DNA of 64,000 bases from Apostichopus japonicus (taxonomy: Eukaryota > Echinodermata > Holothuroidea > Aspidochirotida > Stichopodidae). Below, in pieces: positions 29,699-41,565 of the stretch. The stretch covers positions 31,676,001 through 31,740,000 of the forward strand of contig NC_092580.1 in assembly GCF_037975245.1 (NCBI RefSeq), read 5' to 3'. The notes beneath the pieces were generated by a model. The model saw nothing but the letters and a program-made list of their open reading frames with translations. It had not been told where the DNA came from and did not search any database. The position numbers were made by a program, and so were the translations under genes. Position 1 is the first letter of the stretch. The number at the start of each line of letters is the position of its first letter.

Positions 29699-30309
29699 TT
29701 ACAACATCGCTGACGCTTCAGCTAGTTTGATTCTTATATGCAAAGTTCGCACGGTAGGCTAGGTAGGCCTAAGTCACCTTGTAAGTGTGGTATGTATAGA
29801 TTTATGTTACATACTAATGTTGTTCTTGTTTGTCTTGTCTTCAGACGTAAGAGACTGTACTCAGATTTTAAGCATCTATATAGTGAACCAAAGCAAAGTA
29901 GCTTCTGATCAAGATGAGCTATATACACGAAAAATATACTTTGTCAATCTTAACGTACCATTATAACCGAATATTGAAAATAAGGTTCTTGAAAATGCAA
30001 TCTCTTATTATTAGTATTCACTCCATCCCGCCGCCAACACAAATTGGAAATATAAAACAAACAAGAAAATAGTAATACAATGAATAACTGGGAAATGTGG
30101 CCGCTCCAGGCGGCGCTAACTGCTATTTGGATTCGGGTCGGGTTTTTCTGCAAAGTAAAGTTAGCAACCAATTACTGAAGCTAAGAACAAAGTTACATTT
30201 CACCGCGCGAGCGACCTCGAACGTTCTAGTTTACGCGATTATTAACTATACACTTAAGCCATTTATAGATATGACGTATGGGAGAGCAGTTCCATTATAA
30301 ATATTCATG

Positions 30310-32672
30310 TTATTTTCTCTGCTTACGTCGAAACAGTTCCTTTTGTCTTTCACGAATAAACGACGTATACTCCTCGTCGCTTCGAAGAAGATCTTGGCAG
30401 AATTTACTGGAATCTCGAGCGACAAATTTCGTCTGTCGTCTGTCTGAAGCGTCGCTTTTGCTCGTATCTACACAACGTTCAAATACTTCTTGGTTTTTGG
30501 CTCGAAATGTTGCGAGATCGTCCTTAAAGTTGGCGCCATATTGTTCAATCCTCCACCAAAGGGTTTTGTTGAAATGATCGTACAGTTCAACATCCCCGCT
30601 ATTCCATTGAGCAATTTTCTCTCTCAGTGGTTGGTCTATTTTAAAGCGGTTGATGTCACTTCTAATATTAGTTGGGATGTACAAGATGTCATCTAACTTC
30701 CAATCGAGTATCTTCTTCAGCAGAATTAATGATTCGTCAAAGTATTCCCGGATCATGACCAAATCAAACTCTGCTTCTAACGATTTGATCATTTCAACAA
30801 TATTTGCATTGTTTTCCATGCTCTCTCGATTCAAACCGAAATCGAATAGTTGGCCATTCTTTAAGAAATCTGAAAATGGTATCTTTTGTCCATAATAATA
30901 ATCAGCTCGTTCCAGAAAGGATGCAATCGGATTTGGGGATTTTGCTAGGTTTAATTTACTAGTCATGTTGTGATACCCAAATACTGATTCAAATTGTTCT
31001 TCTGGACGTCGTAACATTGTGATAAATGTCGCTTTCGGAATAACAAATGCCATTTCTTTCCTGTTATATCTGGCGTTATTCGCTAAGATGTTATATTTTT
31101 GGTCGATCACGCCTGGATACTGATAGACAAATTCTCGTTTGAACTTCACCGTCTGTAAAAAGTTATTAGCACGAAGTTCTTTCGGAAGCGCGAAGAGTAA
31201 CTCGTGATTGTAGCCATATCGTTTTAAAATACAGGCCATAGTGCCGCTGCTAGTTCTGTGCGTTTTCATAAAAACTATCCGATCTTGAGCCAAATCTGGT
31301 CGCGTGGCGCTTGGCAGAATTTCTTTCACATTAATTAGGCTTTGTCTTTCTTCTTCCTCTAATTGCTCTAAATTTGTTTTCACGTGGACGTTGATATCTA
31401 CTTCTTTGACTTCGTACCCATTGCCATCTGCTTTTCGGTCGTATTGGTACGACTTCAGCTGTGTATCAAGACTACTGTCATTCTTGGCTCTGATTGGAGG
31501 GCGGTCGGATCCCTCAATCGTCTTCCTATCTCCTAGGTTACCGGCTAATATCTTACCGGGTCGTCTAAGATTGCTTACTACCTCTTGGTTAGCTGCATAT
31601 CCGAAACTGAATTAAGTGGGAGAAAGAAATATTATAACGAATAAACTGCAACAATAATAGCTTAATGACCTCAATCTTATACTTTAACCGAATTGGTTGC
31701 AAAATGCTCCTTGAACTTAAATTGACGTTTAGGCGGGAAAATTGTGTATAAAGCTAATAATAGTATATCAATATACCATTTTCCGAACCGATTTTTCGTT
31801 CTTTCTTCTGTATAACGTCAACAGTGTCTGACACGATCTGCTTGCAAGTTAGCCTAAACTAAAGGAAAACATATTACTATTATATTAAGGTTATGTGACG
31901 ATTGTGCTTTATAATATAAAATGTGATTTCACAGCGTATATACCTTTTCATGTCGATTCAAAAGAGGAAGTAAAATTGGTTAAAAGTCCATCGAATTTCT
32001 GTGTGATAATAAGTATGCAAAATACCACACGATGTATGTCTTAAGCAACATACTGTATAGTACTGTTATCTGTTGTCTTTTTGTGATTTCTAAATATGAA
32101 GGGAGTGAATGGACTATAGTTCGGATTCATGAATGAAAGAAGTATATGACCGAACAAATGAATGGATCAGTAAATGAATGGACTGATGGGTGGATGAATT
32201 AATGAATAAATGAACCATTGAATGAATAGATGGCCGGATGGATACATTAATTAGTTAAATAAATGAATGAATGAATGAGTGAGTGAGTTAATGGATGAAT
32301 GAATGAATGAACGAATACATGATTGAACGTATCGGTGAATGAATGAACGAATTAATGATCGAATTAATGAACGCATGCAGACACCTGAACACACGATCGA
32401 TGTGCAAGTAATGAATACATAACTCGTCCATTAACTTGATAAGTGTGCACGTCATGCGTTCAGTAGAACGATAAAGCAAATGAAATACTAACAGCATAGT
32501 TCGTTATTATATACGGTAGGTAATTAATGGAGTGTATGCATGTCATTAACACTAACCTCGACTTCAGAAACTGTAATATCGATGGGCAGTAGGTCGGAAG
32601 AATCCATTGTTGGTTTACGTAAGCGATTATAACCACAGATGAAAATATAAACAACACTTTCCAAATATTCAT
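30310..32672 (-). CDS. galactose-3-O-sulfotransferase-like Golgi enzyme (GAL3ST family)
   Basis: Transfers sulfate from PAPS to the 3-OH of galactose on glycolipids or glycoproteins in the Golgi lumen (family knowledge). Two coding exons: 32557-32672 and 30310-31606, joined GT/AG in phase (AG|T = Ser39), giving 470 residues; human family members are about 420-490. Residues 1-22 (MNIWKVLFIFSSVVIIAYVN) are a type II signal anchor, followed by a polar stem to about residue 145. VFMKTHRTSSGT (150-161) is the 5'-phosphosulfate loop, with Lys153 as the likely PAPS contact. FITMLRRPEEQFESVFGY (233-250) is the 3'-phosphate loop. LFDFGLN, REYFDESLILLKK and WKLDDILYIP are family landmarks further on. 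An upstream in-frame ATG at 32729, preceded by an acceptor-like TTTCAG, would add 19 residues. The exact acceptor sugar cannot be told, and the closest paralog is unknown. Confidence 0.88.
32105..32360. repeat. degenerate (GAAT)n repeat in the sulfotransferase intron
   Basis: Roughly 250 bp of GAATGAATG-like repeats with many substitutions, giving artefactual open frames. Confidence 0.85.
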
Positions 32673-32781
32673 TTTGCAAACTCTTGGCTTATAGTGACAT
32701 CTACAATGTCCATGAATCGCAGGAACCATATTATTTCTGAAAGTATAATAGCATATATGATATATGACAACATAATATTGT

Positions 32782-32847
32782 GGAGTGTTAGCTCAGTGGT
32801 TAACGCGGTGCCTTTCAATCATAAGGTCCCGAGTTCGAGTCACTCCA
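32782..32847 (+). tRNA. tRNA-like sequence (degenerate tRNA or SINE head)
   Basis: An A box (TAGCTCAGTGG) is followed about 40 nt later by a B-box-like GAGTTCGAGTC. The ends GGAGTG/CACTCC can pair as an acceptor stem. At about 65 nt it is shorter than a normal tRNA, and the T stem and anticodon loop do not fold properly, so a pseudogene or the polymerase III promoter of a tRNA-derived SINE is more likely than a working tRNA. Confidence 0.4.
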
Positions 32848-32911
32848 AGATTAATGTATGTCGTCCAGTTACAGAGTTGTTGACAATTGACAATTCATAA
32901 TCATTGACGTT

Positions 32912-34090
32912 AAATATGAATCTAAGAGACTGACCTCGGTCAGCTTGCGGCTTTGGTAAGCCAATGATGGCTTCTTCGCGAGTTCCTGCTTGCATGATGA
33001 TTTAAATTACATACTTATATAATTCAGCATCTTTACCCAATATTTATTACTAGAAGCGGCCTTTTTAGTTCATCTTGATACCTTTTTGGATGTTGTTTCA
33101 TGACATGAATTTTCATAACATGCGATTATTTTATCCCATATAGTCAAGGTGCATTACAGTCTCAATGTAAGGAGTCTGGAGTGGACCAAGTTGATAAACG
33201 ATTTGTAATATTCTATTTGCTCCGAGGTGGATAATACTAAAGTGAAATGTGCCTTGGCGACGAGGTGTTATAGTAATAGAACTCGCCAACAACTCGACAA
33301 TTTAATTTCATCTCTCAACATCTTAGATAAGCCCATGCATGGATTAAGGAGTCAATATAACAAACAATGTATGTATATGTATTTATGTATATCAATAGCA
33401 ATGCGTTGCTTACTACTAACTTTAAACGGAAAAGAATTAACAATAGCTTATCACCATATATGAAAAAAAATATGAATGACGTTATACGCAGTTAAGAACG
33501 CCTAGATCACAAACAAACCCACTTTTAGAGTGCTTATTATACATACATATATACTGGCTTGGTTGTTTATTCAAGGAGAATTGTGTACCCAATTGATGAC
33601 TCTTGAATATTTACACCTGCTTCTTCGATTATATCAAGTGATATTAATTACGTTTCAAATTCTGAACACCCCGATAAACAAATCAGTGTACAAATGCCCC
33701 ATATTAACAGAAATTATGTGAGTTATTAAGCTCAGTTTGGCTACGGAATATGATACTGAAATTTGAAATGATTTCATCTGCTAAAAGTAGATTTTTTTTC
33801 CAAAACGCAGTGATTGATTTATTAATGAAATAACAGTTATTACTGTAAAAAGAAAATATATAGGAAATATCTTATTTGTAACTTTACAAAGACAAGTCGA
33901 AGAGTATTAATAATTAATCATTTTTCTATGTCTTTATTACTGTTTATAGTTCAATGTTTTCAATGATTTTTAACACCAAGTCGTTTAAGGCCAACATTTA
34001 TCATATGCACACACATACATATAAACATATATAAATATTGATATATAGGCCTATATATATATATATATATATATATAGATATATATATAT

Positions 34091-34170
<80 letters not shown>

Positions 34171-35150
34171 GTGCTTGTAAAACGTTACATATTTATTGAT
34201 GGAAAACATTGAAAATGGAATAAAACTATAGCACAATTGATGTCATATTAGTTGGTAGATATGAAGATATAGATTTTACGTTGATTCAGCTTTCACGTGA
34301 GGATTGGAATCAAAGCCTGCTGCTCCATTTACGGAAACCATAATATATTTTGCTTTATAACGAAGAAGAATTATGGTCGCTATATATAGTCTAGAAATCT
34401 GTTAATGACTTAGTAATTCCTTTAAGAGATTCTTTGTAGAATCGATAAGACGTTGAAAGTTGTAAAAGCCAACGCATGACGATATATCAAGTTGAAATTG
34501 GAGAACATGGAGCAATAAATTTGACAAATTTAAACGTTTTCCGCATATTTATTATTAACTTAATCACACTGGAAGCAACTAGAAATACAACATATATCTA
34601 ACAACCTTCTAGACAAGTAAGAACAACAAGAATAGGCATACTTAACTATATATATTCTTACCAAAATGATTTGCATGGTAGATCGGCCTGCATAGTCTTT
34701 GGACCGTGTCTGAATCTCTGTACATCTGATTTGAAATAGTTTTACGAGGCTGTTTCAAAGCTGGTTTTTAATCTTTTCCTAATAGCAAACAGTCGGCAGG
34801 TGTTGGTAAATGAGGGTTTTATTTACTCTTTTACACACTAGACTGTTCACATAATTAATGTCATCTATATACCTAGCGATGCAACGTACTTTTGACAATT
34901 TTATTAAAACAAATACTGTACGAATTACACAGCAGTTCAACGTTGGCAAGATAGCAGACTATGGTTTATTGTTTATTGTTAATCTATGGTAAATATCAGC
35001 AGATAGGCCTAACATGATTTAAAGGTGGTGCATAGGTACAGAGATAATGTTCGCTTTTAACGTGAACAGTTACAGGGACGAAGAGCCGAGGCTTGATCCC
35101 CAATCCCACCCCCCCCCCCCACGTCCCTCGCCCTCCCTCTGCATATTTCC
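32912..35150. other. no gene seen; AT-rich flank of the sulfotransferase gene
   Basis: No supportable coding exon. It may hold noncoding 5' exons of the sulfotransferase. The main feature is the (TA)n tract at 34052-34169. Confidence 0.45.
34052..34169. repeat. (TA)n microsatellite, about 118 bp
   Basis: Almost pure TA dinucleotides with two GATA interruptions. The Tyr-Ile open frame on the minus strand here is an artefact. Confidence 0.97.
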
Positions 35151-35189
35151 TGCCCTGCACAGTATATTAATATTACTACGGCACTGCAA

Positions 35190-35680
35190 CAGTAGCCAGT
35201 CTGTCACGATAGGCTATAAGTTCTAAGCTATGTTAGGGTTCTAACACTTACCAAGGGAAAAACAAATTAATACTTGCCAGTCCAAATGCATGTGAGTCTG
35301 TATAATGCCACATAGGCATACAGTGTACCCATGCAGAATAGGTTTTCATTGGTGGTATCCGTAGATAACCCTGTACTAGAATACCGTTAGTGGTTTCTGA
35401 CCATTGAAACTGTACCAGCCTATCACGATGTACGCTGTAATTAGATACGCTGTAATTAGATAAGTTTTAACACTTACCAGATGCATATAAGTTCACCAGT
35501 CCAGCCAGGTTATAGTATTTGATTTCAAATGCACGTCAGTCAAGTATAATGCCCAGAAATATAAATTTCTATGGTATAATGCCACATCCGAGTATAATAA
35601 CCTTTTATAGTCATCGTCGGTGGTCTGCGCGCATAACCATGGCTAGAGCCGTTAGTGGTAACGGCATCGGATCACAAGCT
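35190..35680. repeat. degenerate two-copy duplication, about 240-bp unit
   Basis: Two diverged copies share blocks in the same order: a CCAGTCTGTCACGAT-like start, TTCTAACACTTACCA, AAATGCATGTGAGTC, TATAATGCC, and a GCCGTTAGTGGT-like end. The copies differ by many substitutions and indels, so the event is older than the 1-kb duplication next to it. Confidence 0.6.
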
Positions 35681-35717
35681 GGAATCTAATGGATTATAAT
35701 GATCTTAACGCAATATT

Positions 35718-36752
35718 GTTTCAAAGGAATTCCAGAAAATAATAATAAATACCTGGTATTTATCTCACGTATTCAGCAAAGCGGACTGAACGCAACAACA
35801 CTGTTCTACGGGATTTCAGTTAGGCTAACGTTGTCTTAACTATATGTTTGTATGACATTTCATTGTATCACCCTATACGCATGTATGTGCACAATGTACT
35901 GCAGCTAAAGTATGTCATAAAATATGAACGTTTTACGTCCTTATACAATGTAGCCAGTTTACTAATATCTGCTGTGTTTACAGTATATTATAGACCAGTC
36001 AAACAGACCTAACTGAAACTTCATCATCACAGTTGCAAAGTTGAAATACTTTCTTAGAACTCAATATCCTATACCAGCATATTTTAAGGCTCAGATTTAT
36101 CAAGGTGTCATGTTCCCGTAAATGCATCTAGTATAGATAGATTACCATATGTTCTTTAACTCTTCAACTGGGATAAACTGCCTTCACGGCTGTGAATCAC
36201 AGACGTATATAACGGCATGGTCGTCACTAAGGCTCGACGACATTTTGAGGGTGCATATGTGAACAAGGATTGCTAACATTTTACCCGATAGAAATCTATG
36301 ATTTGCCCCGAGAAGAAGTTTCAAATTTCCTAAAAACATCCAAAACGACAAAATCGCCGCAAGGGTCATGGATGATATAAAAAAATGAATCATCGAAATA
36401 ATCTATAAAATGGATACCTAAATTCATCTAACTGCAGTTTTATAATAAGAAGAACATTGATGTAAAGAAACAACAGATTGAGTTATTGTTTATTGTTTGA
36501 AAACATGTCCCGGTTGTCCCGTTCAGATAAACGTGAACCTCGTCTCTTAAACCATGTTCCTTGACATGGTAATGTTACTTCGAGTAGAGTTGAACTAATG
36601 TTTACTGCAAGACAAATGTCCAATAATTAGAGCGAAATTCCTTCTTTTTTTCACCGACAATCCAAGTTTTCGCGTATAATCTAGGCTTTTCTTTAAAAAA
36701 CAAACAGGTTTCTTCGATGATTATCCAAAATTTACCATTGATAATCAAAACT
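35718..36752. repeat. 1.03-kb tandem segmental duplication, copy 1
   Basis: Starts GTTTCAAAGGAATTCCAG and recurs at 36753 with a few percent differences. It holds the uninterrupted version of the site (CATCTAGTATAGAT near 36125) into which a large element is inserted in copy 2. Confidence 0.85.
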
Positions 36753-37173
36753 TTGTTTCAAAGGAATTCCAGAAAAAAATAATAAATACCTGGTATTTAT
36801 CTCACGTATTCAGCAAAGCGGACTTAAGTTACTTAACGCAACAACACTGTTCTACGAGATTTCAGTTAGGCTAACGTTGTCTTAACTATATGTTTGTATG
36901 ACATTTCATTGTATCACCCTATACGCATGTATGTGGACAAGGTACTGCAGTTAAAGTATAGTCATACAATACGAACGTTTTACTACAATGTAGCCAGTTT
37001 ACTAATATCTGCTGTGTTTACAGTATATTATAGACCAGTCAAAACAGACCAAACTGCAACTTCATCATCACAGCTGCGAAGTTGAAATACTTTCTTAGAA
37101 CTCAATATCCTACCAGCATATTTTAAGGCTCAGATTTTATCAAGGTGTCATGTTCCCGTAAAGGCATCTAGTA

Positions 37174-38025
37174 GTCAGGTGGCTTAGCAACAATTTTTAG
37201 GCTTAACGTTACCGGCCGGACAAAAGTACCAAATTTGGCATGGAGTTTCTTTTCGACCTATCTATCGATTTTATCCGTGGAACCCACTTTATCGGTTCCG
37301 ATTTTTCAAGATGGCGGCCAAAATCCAAGATGGCCGCCAGAAAAAAAGGAAATGTCATATATCTGGCTGTAAAAATCAGAGATGAACAAATGAGGGGTCA
37401 ATTCAGGTGTTTCCGGGGTCACTGAAACAGATAATGATCATGGCATGTTGCTTGAGTAACCCACTTCCAAGATGGCGCCAGAATCCAAGATGGCCCCCTG
37501 GAAAGAGAAGGAAATTTCATATATATTCAATCCCCAGACCCCCTGTGCCCTTTTCTGATCGGGACCATTAAACCTTCCGTCCTCAAACGTGTAAATGAAA
37601 CCGGGCTTGCACCCTGACTATATGTTATGGCTGGTATTCTAATTGTGTCACTTTGGCTCAGGAAGCCACTTAGGACTTATTGGGGAACTTTGAGGTGTGA
37701 TCGACCGTGGATAGACACTGTCGCAAACCCGTTATTATATGGGAGTTACGAGTGTCATGTAAGACTGATTACATTGAGTCAACTATATAATAGGGTAACT
37801 TGAGGGAAAACAGACCAGATGTGAATACCGACTCATTGAGAGATTTTGTAGGATTGTGCACCCTTCATAAACACAACGTCAATTGTGCGAACAAAACACG
37901 CTAAGTCAGGTCACTAGGCATCTGAGGTATTTAGGTCGTTCTTTTCGAACATGTACTACAGGTCTGCTATTAGGGAGGATCTCCAGGAAGACTTGTTGTC
38001 TGGTATAGACAAGCCCCCCCCCCCC
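37174..38025. repeat. left inverted-repeat arm of the 3.57-kb element
   Basis: Contains the CAAGATGGCGGCCAAAATCC motif pair and ends in a poly-C run. The last 80 bp read on the plus strand as LINE linker sequence (REDLQEDLLSGIDKP), mirrored on the minus strand of the right arm. Confidence 0.88.
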
Positions 38026-39850
38026 TTCATAAACACATATCAATTCTGCGAACAACACACGCTAAGTCGGGTCACTAGTCATCTGAGGTCAACCAATGAC
38101 ACTAATAACCAAAACAACAACAATAACAACCAATAACACCAATAATGAAGGCGTGAAACCATTATTCCGACACCAACCGGACACTCCAGCAAAAGGTGTT
38201 GCATAGTCCTAATGGCTTTACAGCCCACACAGGGACAAATCCCATAACCTAATCGCCACCTGACTAGGCGAAAATGGTTAGTGATGAGGACCCCATGTGC
38301 AATCCTCCTCGCGAAGTCCCGGAGACGGCTATCTAGTGACTTACAACACAGAACACCACACATCTGGAGAGATGGCAGTTTGGCAAGCCGAGTGGGCCAC
38401 GTTAAGCAGAACATCTGGACCACCCTCCTCTCTGATTCTACAAAGTGAGTCACCAATCTGAGTATACACCCCGAAGAGGGTGTCGCCTTTGGCCGGTTAT
38501 TGGAAAAGGATCCGGGCCAGTAGTGGCGAAAAAGAAAACCACCCCAGAACCAAAAAAGGCAAACGAGGGATTCTCAAACGCAACGAAAAAACCTATCAAA
38601 AGCAGAAAGCGCAGTTAAGATGGTAGGTGGACCAAACCATGCCCACCCGCTCAAGGGGGTCTTTTACAGAACGGTCCTTTTGAGAAGGTTTGGTTTGCAC
38701 GTTCCCCAAATGAAATAAAAAATGATCCTCTCCAATCGTACCAAGGAATAACCTGGTGCAGCGATCACCGTACCAGGATACCGAAGGAGAGGAAAAAATA
38801 AAATGATTGACAACTGTAACCTTCCCATGGAGGGAGAGTCACCTCCGATTGAATGTGTCGAGCCTTGCCTCCACCTGATCAGCCTTCTCTGCCTACGTGG
38901 TGGCCTCTGGGGCACCATAACCTAGCCAGATGCCGATTACCCTGATCATGACATCTGACAAAGTAGCATCGAACGGGAGGGATTGGCCACGCCAACCTCC
39001 TGAATGCAGCCCTTTGGTCTTGGACTTGTTAAGTCTGGCACCATAGCCTCTTAGAAGGTGGCCAAAACCTTCGATAAAGGCTTGAAGGAGACGAGGTCCG
39101 ACACAATACAAGTGACGTCATCGGCATATTGCACGCATTTAACTCTAGCCCCACCCGGTACATTGAAAGGTCGAAACCCCAAGCATCTGTCCAGCGAGGT
39201 ACTGAGCGTTTCGCTGAAGAGAATATATAACAACGGGGAGAGGGGACAACCCTGACGGACTCCCCTTCGAACCGGGGAGGGACCAGAAGTAAATCCGTTA
39301 ACAGTGACCATGCTCGTGACGTCCTTATATAGTAACGAGAACCAACGAAAAAACACTGAGTTCAATCCGAAGGACTCGCACAGCGTAAGTCTGGAGAGGA
39401 CCTACAATATCCGGCATCACATTCGCTAAGCGATTTCCTAATGCTTTGGCCAGGATTTTGTAGTCCAGATTTAACAGCGTTATTGTACGCCTATTAGGGT
39501 CCAAAGGGTCTCCCGACTTTGGGAGGAGAACAATATTTCCAGCCCTCTGTGTTTGGCTCATGTAATTCAACTGGAAAGCAGTAGAGAACACGTCTCTAAA
39601 GTCCCCACCGAGAACCTCCCAGAAGTCCTATATAACTCAGCAGGGAGGCCATCAGGACCGGGGACTTTCCCTTCTTCATCGCTGCTACCGCTGTCCAGAG
39701 CTCACCAACGGAGAGATTCGAACCCAAGCTATCGTTTTACTATGGGGGGGGGGTGGGCTTGTCTATACCAGACAACAAGTCTTCCTGGAGATCCTCGCTA
39801 ACAGTAGCCCTGGGGTACAGGTTCGAAAAGAACGAGTTAAATGCCCCAGA
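38025..39850 (-). mobile_element. decayed non-LTR retrotransposon ORF2 fragment (Tx1/L1-like)
   Basis: Reading from high to low coordinates on the minus strand: a linker with LQEDLLSGI (about 39790); an RT finger motif IVLLPKSGDPLDPNRR in 39325-39591; RRGVRQGCPLSPLLYIL and the catalytic YADD (39117-39128) in 39051-39365; LNKSKTKGLHSGGW in 38893-39111; an F-WG motif in 38664-38918; and a zinc-finger RT C-terminus, CPCVGCKAIRTMQHLLLECP, in 38079-38456. These blocks lie in several frames broken by frameshifts, and no endonuclease domain is seen. The order and the LNKSKT...GW block resemble Tx1-clade elements (family memory); the clade is tentative. Confidence 0.85.
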
Positions 39851-40740
39851 TGCCTAGTGACCTGACTTAGCGTGTGTTGTTCGCACAATTGACGTTGTGT
39901 TTATGAAGGGTGCACAATCCTACAAAATCTCTCAATGAGTCGGTATTCACATCTGGTCTGTTTTCCCTCAAGTTACCCTATTATATAGTTGACTCAATGT
40001 AATCAGTCCTACATGACACTCGTAACTCCCATATAATAACGGGTTTGCGACAGTGTCTATCCACACCTCAAAGTTCCCCAATAAGTCCTAAGTGGCTTCC
40101 TGAGCCAAAGTGACACAATTAGAATACCAGCCATAACATATAGTCAGGGTGCTAGCCCGGTTTCATTTACACGTTTGAGGACGGAAGGTTTGATGGTCCC
40201 GATCAGAAAAGGGCACAGGGGGTCTGGAGATTGAATATATATGAAATTTCCTTTTTTTTTCCAGGGGGCCATCTTGGATTCTGGCGGCCATCTTGGAAGT
40301 GGGTGGCCCAAGCAACATACCATGACCATCATCTGTTTCAGTGAGCTCGGAAACACCTTAATTGACCCCTCATTTGTTCATCTCCGATTTTTACAGCCAG
40401 ATATATGACATTTCGTTTTTTTCTGGCGGCCATCTTGGATTTTGGCCGCCATCTTGGAAGTGGGTTACTCAAGCAACATGCCATGATCATCATCTGTTTC
40501 AGTGACCCCGGAAACACCTGAATTGACCCCTCATATGTTCATCTCTGATTTTTACAGCCAGATATATGACATTTCCATTTTTTCTGGCGGCCATCTTGGA
40601 TTTTGGCCGCCATCTTGAAAAATCGGAACCGATAAAGTGGGTTCCACGGATAAAATCGATAGATAGGTCGAAAAGAAACTCCATGCCAAATTTGGTACTT
40701 TTGTCCGGCCGGTAACGTTAAAGTTGCTAAGCCACCTGAC
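39744..40740. repeat. right inverted-repeat arm of the 3.57-kb element
   Basis: Inverse of 37174-38025, with an additional tandem copy of a unit bounded by GGCGGCCATCTTGGATT (copies about 40284-40460 and 40461-40615). The longer arm implies unit gain on the right or loss on the left. Confidence 0.88.
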
Positions 40741-41254
40741 TATAGTTTAGATATAGATTACCATATGTTCTTTAACTCTTCAACTGGGATAAACTGCCTT
40801 CACAGCTGTGAATCACATCCGTATATAACAGCATGGTCGTCACTAAGGCTCGACGACCTATTGAGGGTGAATGTGAACAAGGGTTGCTAACATTTTACCC
40901 GACAGAAATCTATGATTTGCCCCGAAAAGAAGTTTCAAATTTCCTAAAAACATCAACACCCCAAAACGACAAAATCGCCGCAAGGTTCATGGATGATATC
41001 AAATTATGAATCATCGAAATAATTGTTCCTATGGATACATAAAGTCATCTAACTGCAGTTTTGTAATAAAACAAGAAGAACATTTATATGAAGAAACAAC
41101 CGATTGAGTTATTGTTTATTGTTTGAAAATATGTCCCGGTTGTCCCGTTCAGATAAACGTGAACATTGTCTCTTTTACAAACCCTATTCCATGACATAGT
41201 AATGTTACTCGAGTAGAGTTGAACTAATGTTTACTGCAAGCCAAATGTCCATTA

Positions 41255-41565
41255 ATTAGATTGAAATTAAAACAATTTCGACAGATAATCCAAGTTTTTC
41301 GCGGATAATCTCGGTTTTTGTTGTTGAAATATCCATGTTTTTTCGATGATAATCCAAGGTTTATCATTGATAATCGAGACTTGTCGACGATATTCCAGGT
41401 TTCTGAAGCGAAAATCCAGATTTATCGTCGAAGAAAAAACCGGGATTTCGGTTGATTAACCTGGATTATTGAGTTAAAACCTGGAGTATCGGTCGATATT
41501 CTAAGTTAATCGGTCGATAAACCTCGTTTTGCAACCGATAAACCTGGAATATCTAATTACCATAT
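41255..41565. repeat. degenerate short-period repeat based on GATAATCCAGGTTTATCG
   Basis: About a dozen imperfect 20-26 bp units, each near-palindromic (GATAATCC...GGTTTATC), many alternating in orientation. A shorter version ends copy 1 of the segmental duplication (36655-36752). Confidence 0.6.

Larger units (their letters stand above)
37174..40740. mobile_element. 3.57-kb element with very long terminal inverted repeats and TA target duplication
   Basis: The outer ends are GTCAGGTGGCTTAGCAAC and its reverse complement, flanked by TA on both sides (37172-37173 and 40741-40742). The left arm is about 852 bp (37174-38025) and the right about 997 bp (39744-40740). The arms are nearly identical except that the right has one extra copy of a roughly 177-bp internal unit. 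No transposase frame is visible, so it is a non-autonomous or fold-back-type element. The centre holds a decayed LINE reverse transcriptase on the minus strand. Confidence 0.85.
36753..41370. repeat. 1.03-kb tandem segmental duplication, copy 2, split by a 3.57-kb insertion
   Basis: Copy 2 runs 36753-37173, is interrupted by the element 37174-40740, and resumes at 40741, matching copy 1 from ATAGATTACCATATG onward. The right limit is approximate. Confidence 0.8.

Noticed and set aside
34051-34236. Minus-strand frame of alternating Tyr-Ile
   Set aside because: Translation of a (TA)n microsatellite.
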